Source of the DNA: Vicia villosa
Lineage: Eukaryota; Streptophyta; Magnoliopsida; Fabales; Fabaceae
Direction: 5' to 3'
Assembly (NCBI RefSeq): GCF_029867415.1
Contig: NC_081185.1
Coordinates: 44,462,766-44,526,765 of the forward strand
Length of the DNA stretch: 64,000 nt
The notes under the pieces were generated by a model that was not told where the DNA came from, ran no database searches, and saw only the letters and a program-made list of their open reading frames with translations. Each line of letters opens with the position of its first letter. Positions within the stretch are counted from its first letter, which is position 1. The position numbers and the translations under genes are program-made. Positions 10,995 through 20,877 of this stretch are shown piece by piece.

Positions 10995-11569
10995 AAGCAA
11001 TAAACACTGCATGTTATATTCAGAATAGAATCTCTATAAGACCTATTCTAAATAAGACTCCTTATGAATTGTGGAAGAACAGAAAGCCCAACATTTCATA
11101 TTTTCATCCTTTTGGATGTGTGTGTTTTATTCTGAATACTAAAGATCATCTTGGTAAGTTTGATTCTAAGGCACAAAAATGTTTTCTTCTTGGATATTCC
11201 GAACGCTCTAAAGGCTACAGAGTATACAATACTGAAACATTGGTTGTATAAGAATCAATCAATATCAGGTTTGATAATAAGCTTGGTCTTGAAAAACCAA
11301 AGCAGTTTGAGAATTTTGCAGATATAGATATTGACATATCAGAAGCTGTAGAACCAAGAAGCAAAGCTCCAGAAGCTGAAAGTCTCAGAAGCAATGGATC
11401 AGAAGATCAAGTTGCTGCATCTTTAGAGAATATCAGGATTTCTGAAGAGCCAACAGTCAGAAGATCTTCTAGACTCACCTCTGCTCACTCAGAAGATGTG
11501 ATTCTTGGAAAGAAAGATGATCCTATCAGAACTAGATCATTTCTAAGGAATGACAATCAGAAGCAGTGA
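10995..11569 (+). pseudogene. pol: SireA pol, part 2: integrase C-terminal part
   Basis: Continues part 1 exactly across the GypA insertion (codon split 3330/10995-10996). It includes the post-core region and the copia SH3-like segment (FDSKAQKCFLLGYSERSKGYR). A TAA at 11249-11251 stands where SireB has GAA. The frame ends at TGA 11567-11569 soon after DDPIRTRSFL. In autonomous copia elements RT begins just beyond this point; here no RT or RNase H follows. SireB ends at nearly the same codon, so the end is a family feature and not a private truncation. Confidence 0.9.
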
Positions 11570-11827
11570 TCAGAATCAGAAGGTGTAAAGTCTATTCAGT
11601 GCAACATAGCTGTCATTAAGAGGATTCTGATGATGAACACGTGTATGTACGGTTGGTAAAAGCGTGAGTTAATCTGATGGGACGCCGCCCTAGGTAACTG
11701 TGTTAAATCATTTCATTTACCAAGATCTCTCATCTAACGTCACTCATCATTTAATGCAATTGATTTCATTTGATTCTGTAACTGTTCATTCTCATAACTT
11801 CATTGCATTCATTTTCAAATCCGTCTC

Positions 11828-11835
11828 TATAAATA
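11828..11835 (+). promoter_or_regulatory. Candidate TATA box of the SireA env-like gene
   Basis: TATAAATA lies 146 bp upstream of the likely ATG at 11974. A CT-rich leader and an AACCCTAA-type motif follow, the usual layout of a plant RNA polymerase II promoter and 5' UTR. SireB has a weaker TTTAAATAA at about 43973 with a similar CT-rich leader. Candidate only. Confidence 0.4.
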
Positions 11836-11973
11836 CATTTCAAATCATATCGTTTATCTTTTTCGCTCCCATTCTCTCTTTCTTCTTGCATGCATTTTTG
11901 CAACCTTTTCAGTCTCTTCTCAAACCCTAAGCGCAAACCCAGATCTTGTTCTTCTAATTTCTGTTCTGCTTCA

Positions 11974-14900
11974 ATGGCCGCTTCATCATCTCACAATGTT
12001 GGCTCATCTGTCCCTCTTCATCTTCAAGAAGAAGAAAACCAGCAAATCACTCCGATTGTTGCCTGCTCTATTCCTAAGAAGGATCTGGAAGTTATCTGTG
12101 AACTAATGGTAGATTTTGATAGCATCGAAGAACATGAATATCATCTCAAAGAAGATATCATTTTTCAAGGATGGACTTCATTGTTTGCTGAGTTCTGTGG
12201 AGCGGTCTACCCAGATCTTGTTAAGCAGTTTTGGGTGCATGCAGTTGTTGCTCCTAAATCTATCTTGTCCTTCGTCCATGGGAAGTTTGTGGTAGTTACT
12301 GAGAACATCCTAAGAATGATGTTTGATCTTAAAAACCCTGAGGGTGCTTTTGAAATTGATCAAAGGGCTGATTGGGATGATGTGTTGTCTACTCTCTACA
12401 CAGATGTAAACAAGACAAAGAATGTCAAGGACATGAAAGACCTCTACAAAATCTGGACCAAGATTCTTCTGGGGTGTTTGTATCACAGGAAAGGAATACA
12501 TGCTGCTGATTTCATCAACAATGAGCAAAAATACATTCTGTATTGCATTGCCACTAAGAAGAAAGTTGATGTTATCTACATAATCTTCAATCACATGTGG
12601 AATGCTGTGAGGGATTCCAGAAATGCCTTCAGAGTGAAAAATTGTACTATCATTCCTTTTGGAAGAATTATTACAAACCTTCTGGTTCACTCCAAGATTG
12701 TTGAGAACCTGGAAACTGAAGGTAAAATCAAAGACCTTGTCGTTTCCACTGGAAGTTGCTTGAATGCTCTCACTTTGAGAAAGATGAAGGTGATTGATAC
12801 TATCATCAAAACCCCTCAACCTCTTTCTGGAACAAGAAGCAGAAGAGACCCTGTTCTTGCTGACTTTGAAACCTTCTTCAGAAGTGAGGTACTAGGAGTC
12901 ATAACTAGGTATTTGAAGTCACTGGAAGAAGACGAAGGTGTAAAAGATCAAGAAAAAGGTGCTCCTGCTAAAGTAGGCCGCAAAAAAACTTCTAGGGCTG
13001 CTGCCTCAGAAGATGTTTCAGAAGCTGCTCCTCAAGCTGCTGAAAAGAAGGAAAGAAGGACCAAAAGAAAATTTGATCATCCTTCTGATAATCAGGTGAA
13101 GGTAGTTCCGAACGTAGCTGCTGCTACTGTTAAAGAGGTTGTTCCAGAAGAAGTTATTGCTGAAGTAGTTAAGGCTGTTTTAGTTGAATTTGAAAAGAAT
13201 AAGAAGGAGGCTGCTGATAAGAGGAAGAAGAAGAAGTCGAATAATAATGCTGAAAATGTTAGAGTTGTTGAGAAGAAGAAAATCAGAAAAAGGAAGCTGA
13301 TAATAAATGACTCGGATGAAGAAGAGGTTGTTCAAGAAGCTGTGAATCAGCAGGTAGAAATCTCGCAAGGACCAACAACTCAAGCAGTTGAAGGTCAAAA
13401 TGTTGTTGAAAATGAGAAGGAAGCTCTGGAATCTGCCAGAAGGAGAGAAATCTCTCGTGGTAAAGCTAAGATCGTTGAAGAGCAGAAGAGTAAGAAACAG
13501 AAGAAGCTTGAGGCTGTGTTCGAAGCTGTTCAGAAGGTATCAAAAGGTATACATCTCTCTGAACCTGATTCTATTCCTGCTTTACGTTCAGAAGTTGCAC
13601 CAATAGCTGTTGCCCAAACCCCTGAACCAGTAAATCAACCAGATAAAGCCCCATCAGAATCACCCATAAAAGTTCATGTTCTCACACCTCCCACTTCTCC
13701 TGTATCCAAAATCCTTACTCCTCCTCCTTCACCCACCCCAGATGCTCCCATTCCTTCTCCTCCACCCTCAACCATCCTTGCTTCTGACCAGGTCCTTGAT
13801 AATCCTGTTCTGGATATACCACCCCTACAAACTCTTTTTCCACAACACACAAATATATCCATTTCTCAACCTCCTCCCCATGCCAACTATGAACCCATTC
13901 CTTCCACCTCTCAAAACAACCCATGTGTTTCTGATCTTCCAGACTCGGCATCACATGAGCAATTGCTCCGTGATTGCAACTACACTCCCAAGCCTCGTCC
14001 TAAAGCTGAAATGGTAGTGTTATCTTCTGAGTGAAGCAGAATCATCTTTTAGGTTGGATAGAGAACCTCAACCCTATTCTATCCCTAACCCTGACTCTCC
14101 AATAACCAAAATAAAATCCCGCCAGGAATACCCTATTGGTGTAATTTTTGAATTGGTAAAGAGGAATCTCAGAAGAGTCTTTGATACTCTCAGAATCGCT
14201 GAAAGTGCTGGTCAGAATGATGTTGCTATGCGAAAGTTCTGGAGAATCTTCCGAAGAAAAGCTGATGCTTGTTTTGAAGAACTTCAAGAAGCTTGTGTAG
14301 AATTTGCTCCACGGCCTCGTGGAATTCTGAGAAGTTATGAAGACTTCTGGTTTGCTCGTCTCGGAGGGAGATATACCTTTGAGGAGAAGAAGTTTATGGA
14401 TGAACTGGAAGAAGTAAGAATTGCTGCTGCAATGGAAGCTAACCCTTGTAGGGAAATTGTGGTCTGGAGACCTCAATATCCTGTTCTGCTCGGAGATTTC
14501 AAGACGCTCTTTGACTTTCTGAGGGAAAATCCTTCTAAGGAAGACCCAAGCTTGGTCATTCCAGAAGTTGTTGACCCACCAGAAGTTGAAGGTCCTTCTG
14601 CTCCTAGGAATCTTGCTGCCATTCTTCAGGCACTTGAGAATGGAGATTCTGAGGTTCCTGTTGCAGAGTATGGAGATGCTTCTATGGAAGAAGCAGATGC
14701 TGAAGATCATGTTGCTGAAACCATTCCTGTTGAGGAAAATCCTACAAATGATCTGATCATGGAAGCTGCGGATCAGAATGCCATCCCTTTGGAAAGAAGT
14801 TGTGAAGCTTCTTCTGATGAACCTTCCCGTCTCGCAAGGACTTTGGAAGTTATTCAGAAGAACCAGGATGAGCAGAGATCAATCAACGCTGAGTTTCGTG

Positions 14901-14983
14901 CTTTCATGGAAAGGCAGAATGAGAGCAACAGTGGGGTTCATGATATGCTGGCCAAGATCATGTCGAAGCTAGGGTCATCTTAG
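11974..14983 (+). pseudogene. SireA env-like (putative plant transposon protein domain), one frameshift
   Basis: ATG 11974 (MAASSSHN) is preferred over the in-frame ATG at 11890 because of the upstream TATA/leader layout. The frame ends at TGA 14032-14034, but the adjacent frame is open across this point and continues to TAG 14983, so one small indel near 14020-14033 breaks a gene of about 1000 codons. Order: globular N-terminal region (YPDLVKQFWVHAVV, residues 79-92) of the type annotated in legumes as 'putative plant transposon protein' or 'envelope-like'; K/R/E-rich linker with NLS-like clusters; proline-rich linker; a conserved C-terminal region (VVWRPQYPVLLGDF); and a Gln/Glu-rich, probably coiled-coil tail. 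I see no signal peptide or membrane segment, so 'env' describes position only. Function unknown. Confidence 0.8.
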
Positions 14984-16060
14984 ATTGAGTCTTAGACTGT
15001 TTCTTTTTGCTTTACTGCATCTGTTTTTCTTTGCATCTTCTCTTGCCCTTCCTCTTGTACTTTTGAACCTTTTCTCCGTGCTTAATGAAAATTATCCTTT
15101 TTCTTCTATGTGTTTGTCGTGTTTTTCATCTGAATCTTTTATGTTTTTGATGTTATGACAAAAAGGGGGAGAAAAATGTGATAAATGATCTGATTTATTT
15201 TATCAGTTGCTGGGAGAAAGGCTCCACATTTCTAACAAAACTTGCAAAGTTCTATGTCTTTGAGTGTTGTCTTGCAGGAATTGAAGATCCTCTTTAAAAG
15301 CTCAATATGAGAAGCAAAGAGATGGGGAAAAGCAATTCTATAAAGAATCAAGCTCTTGGAAATTGAAGCAAGCTGAGTGCTATAAAGCTTCAAGAATCAG
15401 AAGCAAGAAGGAAGAATGTTCTGATATTCTGATGATAGAATATACTTTCATTCTTATTCTTTATATGTTCTGATGCATGTTTTAGTTACAAAATATGCTC
15501 TGAAACATTTTATGTTTGTGTGCTCTGATACATAATTATATGTTCTGATACATATTTTATGTCCTGAATCATTCATGCTGACTTTTGTCGTTTAGTTTGT
15601 TCTGTAACATTTCAGGATGTAGAGATGCTCTGATGATGCTCTGGTACATTCAACAATGTTCTGATACAATCTAGCATGTAGTGACTCAAGAAGATATTCA
15701 AGCTCTGAAGCTGTCCAATGGAAGCAAGAATCAGAAGCTATGAATATTCTGAAGATCTAGGAAATTCAAGTTCTGAAGCTGTCCTATGGAAGCAAGAATC
15801 AGAAGCTGCGAATGTTCTGAAGATCTAAGCATATGTGAAAGTCTCTACTGAAATACTTAGGGAAGTCTTTTATTTATAAAAAATTCTTCTAGTATTTATT
15901 TCAGGGGGAGATTATTTATCTTAGGGGGAGATTGTTAATCTCAGGGGGAGACATATTCACACATTGTCTATATGCTTGTGCTATAGCTGTGTAATTGTCT
16001 TTAGCCGTCTGATATTCTGATCGCAAATTCATATCATTTATGTATGTTTTTGTCATCATC
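14984..16060 (+). other. SireA 3' untranslated region with polypurine array and repeats
   Basis: No ORF. It contains AAAAAGGGGGAGA at 15160-15172, a Ser/Glu-like AGAAGC/TCTGAA-rich segment with two copies of a ~67-bp repeat (15695-15827), and AGGGGGAGA at 15903-15911, 15923-15931 and 15943-15951. Multiple PPT-like tracts upstream of the 3' LTR are a known Sirevirus hallmark. Confidence 0.85.
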
Positions 16061-16074
16061 AAAAAGGGGGAGAT
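16061..16074 (+). other. SireA functional polypurine tract
   Basis: AAAAAGGGGGAGAT directly abuts the 3' LTR TGTTAGAACAAG. It lies inside a long inverted repeat (16050-16064 with 16111-16125). Confidence 0.93.
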
Positions 16075-17199
16075 TGTTAGAACAAGATTTGTTCTGATCA
16101 ATATTCTTAGTTTTGATGATAACAAGGATATGAATTTTGTATGAGATAATGTGGTACTCTAATACTATGCAATTTACATTTCAGGAATTATACAAAGAGT
16201 ATGCACAAAATCAGCGCAAGAAGCAACTGACTCAGAAGGTTCAACATGCAACATCAGAACATGGTCTGGCAAGACATCAGAAGATGGTCAAGCAGAATCA
16301 GAACATGGGTCTATGGAAGCATCAGAAGAACTTGAGATCAGAAGCAGAAGCACTGAAGTTCTCATGGTATCACGCTCAGAAGCTCTTCAAGGTCAGAAGA
16401 CCAGAAGATGCTCTGCACCAAGCTGTTTGACTCTGATGACATTTAAACGTTGTTTACACAAACATCAGATCAGAAGCAAGTACTAGACTGGCAGGCTACA
16501 CTGACTGACAAAAGGAACGATAGAAGCTATTAAAGGCAACGTCAATAGACACAGCGGAAACAAGGCTCGAGGTAGTTGACAAAAGAGTGAAACATTAAAT
16601 GCAATGCTGTACGGATTACGCAAAGCATTAAATGCTCCCAACGGTCATCTTCTCAAGTGCCTATATATATGAAGTTCTGATGAGAAGCTAAAAACAACAC
16701 TTGCGCATTAAACTGAAACGCTGTCAAATTCTCAAACTTCATCATCAAGCTCACTACATTGCTGTTGTAATATCTTAGTGAGATTTAAGCTTAAACTTTA
16801 AGAGAAATATCACAGTTGTGATTATAGCTTTTCAGAAGCATTGTAATACTCTTAGTATTTGTTTACATTAAGTTGTAAGTTCTAGAGTGATCAGGTTGTT
16901 GATCAGTATACTCTAGAAAGTCTTAGAAGTTGTCTAAGTAGTTTGTTCCTAGAGTGATCAGGTTGTGATCAGGATACTCTAGAAGACTTAGCAGTTGGAT
17001 AAGTGGAAAACCATTGTAATCAAGTGTGATTAGTGGATTAAATCCTCAGGTGAGGTAAATCACTCCAAGGGGGTGGACTGGAGTAGTTTAGTTAACAACG
17101 AACCAGGATAAAAATCATTGTGCAAATTGTTTTTATCTTACAAGTTTTTAAGCTACACTTATTCAAACCCCCCTTTCTAAGTGTTTTTTCTATCCTTCA
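16075..17199 (+). repeat. SireA 3' LTR
   Basis: 1125 bp, TGTTAGAACAAG...TATCCTTCA. A TATA-like CTATATATATG (16661-16671) marks the probable promoter. Just inside the LTR, AGAACAA/TTGTTCT forms a 7-bp inverted repeat. It carries two ~67-bp CTAGAGTGATCA units, as in the 5' LTR. Confidence 0.95.
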
Positions 17200-17200
17200 T

Positions 17201-17756
17201 CTACTACCATCCTATCATTGAATAGAAGCCTCTGGAAGAGAAGATTTTTGTTGATGAGATGGAAGTTGATAATTCCTTGGCTCTGGTTGTATGGAAGCCA
17301 CATCCATACAAAGTTCTGACTGGAGATTTTCAGCTGCTTTTCAACTGGTTCAGAGAGAATCCTCTGGAAGCTCATCCTGACTTGGTGTATCCTCAAGTTG
17401 AGTATCCTCCAGAAGTTGAGATTCCTGTGTTTAAAGAGCATTCTGTAAAAGAAATTCCTGCTGAGGAAAATCAAGATGTTCAAATGGTTGAAGATGATGC
17501 TGCTCATCCTGTTTTAGATAATATCTTTGATGCTTCTTCTGCTGGTCCTTCTACCTCTATTCTGCTGAACACTCTGAAGGAACTCCAACAGAATCAGGCT
17601 ACTTTAGCTAGTCGTCTCGACAAGCAAGATGACACCAATGCGGAGTTCAGAACTTGGATGAAGAATCAAGAAGAAACCTCCAAGAAGCAAGATGAAGACA
17701 CTTCTGAGATTAAGAACCTTCTGGCCGCCTTAGATCCTAAGTTTAGCCAGTCGTAG
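17201..17756 (+). pseudogene. SireC env-like, C-terminal fragment
   Basis: Begins with YYHPIIE and a TAG stop, then EEKIFVDEMEVDN..., which aligns with the SireB segment IYYHPLRN...VEEKQFVDELEEV. The conserved VVWKPHPYKVLTGDF block follows at about 17287-17331. It ends with a Gln/Asp/Lys-rich, probably coiled-coil tail and TAG 17754-17756. It is shorter and clearly divergent from the SireA/B tails. The 5' part was displaced by the SireA insertion. Confidence 0.85.
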
Positions 17757-18505
17757 TCTGTCTTGTGTCTTAGTTGGTTTTACTTTGTTTTTGCATCTGT
17801 TTGCTGCATCTGCTTTGTATTCTCTCTTCTGATTATCAATGAAATATTATCTTTTCTCTCTTCATTTTATTGTGTCTTTCATCTGAATCTTTTATATTTT
17901 TGATGTTATGACAAAAAGGGGGAGAAGCGTGCTAATTGAATTAATTTATAATATCAGTTGCTGGGCTTAAGTCTCAACATTCCTAACAATTATTGCAAGT
18001 TTCTATGATATTCTGGACAAGCTCAATATGAGAAGCAAATACATGGGGAAAAGCAAATTCTGAAGAAAAGCTCTTAAAGAATTGAAGCAAGCTTAGTGCT
18101 CTGAAGCTTCAAGATCAGAAGCAAGAAATGCTTTGTTAAACCTAAAGCTCTGATACAAGAAGTCTCAAGATCTGATAGCTCAGATACATAGAAGACTGAA
18201 GATAGAGCTCAGATACAAGTGATCTCAAAGAGAAATTCAAAGCTCTGAAGCTGTGAAGAGAAGCTCTGAATACTCTGAAGTTCAAAGTTCAACGTGAAAG
18301 TCTCAACTGAAATGGAAAAACTCAGGGAAGTCTTTTATTTATAAATTCTTCTAGTATTAATTTCAGGGGGAGATTGTTAATCTCAGGGGGAGACATATTC
18401 ACACACTCTGAATTATATGCTTAATGCTATATTTGTGTATTGTCTTTGTTCATCTGATATTCTGGATACAAATTCATATCAATTCTGTATGTTTTTGTCA
18501 TCATC
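17757..18505 (+). other. SireC 3' untranslated region
   Basis: No ORF. AAAAAGGGGGAGA at 17913-17925, an AGAAGC/CTCTGA-rich segment with a single copy of the repeat that is duplicated in SireA and SireB, and AGGGGGAGA at 18365-18373 and 18385-18393. Confidence 0.8.
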
Positions 18506-18519
18506 AAAAAGGGGGAGAT
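18506..18519 (+). other. SireC polypurine tract
   Basis: AAAAAGGGGGAGAT directly before the LTR start TGTTAGAACAAG. Confidence 0.92.
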
Positions 18520-19594
18520 TGTTAGAACAAGAAATGTTCTGATCAATATTCTTAGTTTTGATGATAACATTAAGTATGAATTTTGTATAAGACAATGTGG
18601 TATTCTAATCCTTTACGTTTTCCATTTCAGGGAAAGTATAAAAGAGTATGCACAAATTAGCGTTCAGAAGCACTGACCCATAAGGCCTGGATGGCTTCAT
18701 CAGAACATGGTCGGGAAAGACATCAGAAGATGGTCCTGCAGAATCAGAACATGATCTGGAAAGCATCAGAAGATGGCAGTCAGAAGTACAAGCTCTGAAG
18801 CTCTGATGGTATCACGCTCAAATCACTTCAAGTCTGAAGACGGAAGTTGAATCTGCACCAAAGATGGAGACTCTGAAATTCAAACGTCTATTCAACACAT
18901 TCTGAGTCTAGAAGAAAGTACAAGATGAAAAGGCTATAACGTCAAATCTCTGACTGACAAAAGGAACGTTAGAAGCTACAAAAGGCAAAGTCAGTAATAG
19001 CAGCAAAAGCATGGCTCGAGGTAGTTGACAAAAGTGTGAAACATTAAATGCAGCGTTGTACTATTCACGCAAAGCATTAAATGCTCCCACCGGTCATTTC
19101 CTCTCAAGCGCCTATATATAGAAGTTCCATTCAGAAGCAGAATACAACACTTGCGAAAACTTACAGAAACGCTGTCAAACTGAAAAGCAAAAAGAACTTC
19201 ATCTTCAACCTCACAACTTTGTAATATCTTAGTGAGTGTTAAGAACTAGAACTTAAGAGAAATATCACTTTGTGATTACAGCTTTATTAGAAGCAAGTTA
19301 TACTCTTGTAAACATTTATTTTACATTGATTGTAAATGGATTTCCTAGAGTGATCAAAGTGTGATCTGTAGACTCTAGAAGACTTAGAGGGTATCTAAGT
19401 GGATAACCATTGTAATCAGTTGGATTAGTGGATTAAATCCTCAGTTGAGGTAAATCACCTTGTCAGGGGTGGACTGGAGTAGTTTAGTTAACAAGGAACC
19501 AGGATAAAAATAATTGTGTTCTTTGTTTTTATCTACCATTTTGAGAAGTTACACTTATTCAATCCCCCCTTTCTAAGTGTTTTTCACTCCTTCA
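18520..19594 (+). repeat. SireC 3' LTR
   Basis: 1075 bp, TGTTAGAACAAG...CACTCCTTCA, with TATA-like TATATATA at 19113-19120. It has one CTAGAGTGATCA unit, against two in SireA and three in SireB, which partly explains its shorter length. Confidence 0.9.
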
Positions 19595-20877
19595 CATCTC
19601 ACGAGGGCGCTACACATATTTCAAAATAAAAACAACATTTTATCTTTAAACATGCAATGGTCATTTCCAAATAACACGGGATTTAAAACAACATGCAAAA
19701 CCACAGCGGAATAATCATCTCATCAAATAAATGGTAAAGTCGGATGATTCTCATACATCATCCACCATGTCTCAACATCTTGGCTCAAGGCCACACATTA
19801 ACGAAATAGCATATTCAAATACGGATACAATATGAGTAAACAAATATCTCATAATGTAACACCGCTTTTATACCCCAAAATAAATAAGCATATAATCAGA
19901 GAATAAGCATGCATATAATCAAAAGGGAGTCACATCGACGTTTTCAAAAACAAACAAAAAACCTTTAAAACCGACAGCATTTATCCACAATATACAACAC
20001 ACCTGGTCATTTCAGATAACACCTAACATTTAATCATAATTCATCCAGAATATGCATTTACAGTGGAAAATACTAAAATTCTCATGTATTTCATAAAAAT
20101 GATTCATGTCCCATACCATGATCATATCTCAATAAGCATCTCAACATAAAATAAACCATAATCATAATATTCATAATATTTGGCTTAAAGCCTCTCAAAC
20201 AACAAGTAGCCAAATAAACAGGTTCACAAGTTATAACATAATACATAACCAAATAGAAACATGAGTTCAACACGCCTAGTCTACCCAGTGTTACATGACC
20301 AGAGCATCGACTCACTACCTAATCTCCAACAACTCGAAAGAAATCTCCGGCTAAGTCTCGCACGAGTTACTAAACTCCAGAACCTGCATGTCGCCAAACA
20401 AGGGCAACATTAAAATAGAAGGGTGAGAATACAAATCATTATGAAGAAAGTATAAAAAGATACAATGGTTAAAATCAACAATAATAGGAATTTATTACAC
20501 CATGCCTAATCATGTAAAATAATACTAATCAATATATTCACATATATTAAGCATTCAACAAGTATAAAGAGTATAATATTCCAATTTCAATACTATATTT
20601 CCAATTATGCACATAACCATAATTATCACATATTCACACATTTAACCAAGTATGTCTCCAAACATCACCCATTTCAATTATTAAACTCATACACATATCA
20701 CAACTACATCAATTTCACATCTTCAATTATCGCATAATTCTAATGTGACTTAATGCAAGATATGTGAAGCTATGCATGTGGTACCGCAATGTGAACCCAA
20801 TGTTTCACCACTTTTCGATTCAATATCTAGAATGCAAGCCACGCTTCCGATTCAGACAAGATCAAAGCCACCACGCA
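19595..20877 (-). repeat. GypD: reverse-oriented gypsy LTR relic, truncated both sides
   Basis: On the minus strand it shows landmarks of the GypA/B/C LTRs in order: GGTACCACATGCA (about 20775-20787), the 'ATTCTCACCCT' segment (about 20422-20432), 'ATGCTCTGGTCATGTAACACTGGG' landmarks (about 20285-20308) and a 'GCGCCCTCGTGAGATG' segment near 19597-19612, comparable to GACGCCCTTGAATTCATG in GypB. SireC cuts it on the left and OgreA on the right. No coding capacity. Low overall similarity makes the family label approximate. Confidence 0.65.

Larger units (their letters stand above)
1..17199 (+). mobile_element. SireA: Sirevirus-like Ty1/copia element, 5' end beyond window
   Basis: The layout is LTR, PBS, gag, protease, integrase, env-like ORF, polypurine tracts, LTR. 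Position 1 aligns with 16778 of the 3' LTR, so about 703 bp of the 5' LTR lie outside the window. The AAAAAGGGGGAGAT tract directly before the 3' LTR, extra AGGGGGAGA tracts upstream and an ORF between pol and the 3' LTR are Sirevirus traits. No RT or RNase H is present. GypA is inserted in the integrase-coding region. The 3' flank (TCTAC, 17200-17204) should be one TSD copy; the other is off-window. The insertion lies inside the env-like gene of SireC. Confidence 0.93.
17200..19594 (+). mobile_element. SireC: older Sirevirus-like element, 3' part
   Basis: Env-like C-terminal coding region, 3' UTR with polypurine array and 3' LTR. SireA inserted into its env-like gene, so its 5' part lies beyond the left edge of the window. 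SireC is a more divergent subfamily than SireA/B. The bases after its LTR (CATCT, 19595-19599) should be one TSD copy. Confidence 0.88.

Noticed and set aside
11918..11930. AAACCCTAA as telomere repeat
   Set aside because: Single occurrences here and near 49376; common in plant leader sequences, no tandem array.
11890..11973. Upstream in-frame ATG extending the SireA env-like ORF by 28 codons
   Set aside because: Lies in the CT-rich leader after the TATA box; extension is Cys/Phe/Ser-rich and has no counterpart in SireB.
12310..12819. 169-codon minus-strand ORF
   Set aside because: Antisense of the SireA env-like N-terminal region; no recognisable motif.
14042..14710. 222-codon minus-strand ORF
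   Set aside because: Antisense shadow of the env-like C-terminal coding region; no domain.
16137..16430. 97-codon ORF in the SireA LTR with relatives at 39126-39497, 47758-48129 and 62391-62618
   Set aside because: All are the same LTR segment; frames and lengths differ between copies, so it is not maintained as coding sequence.
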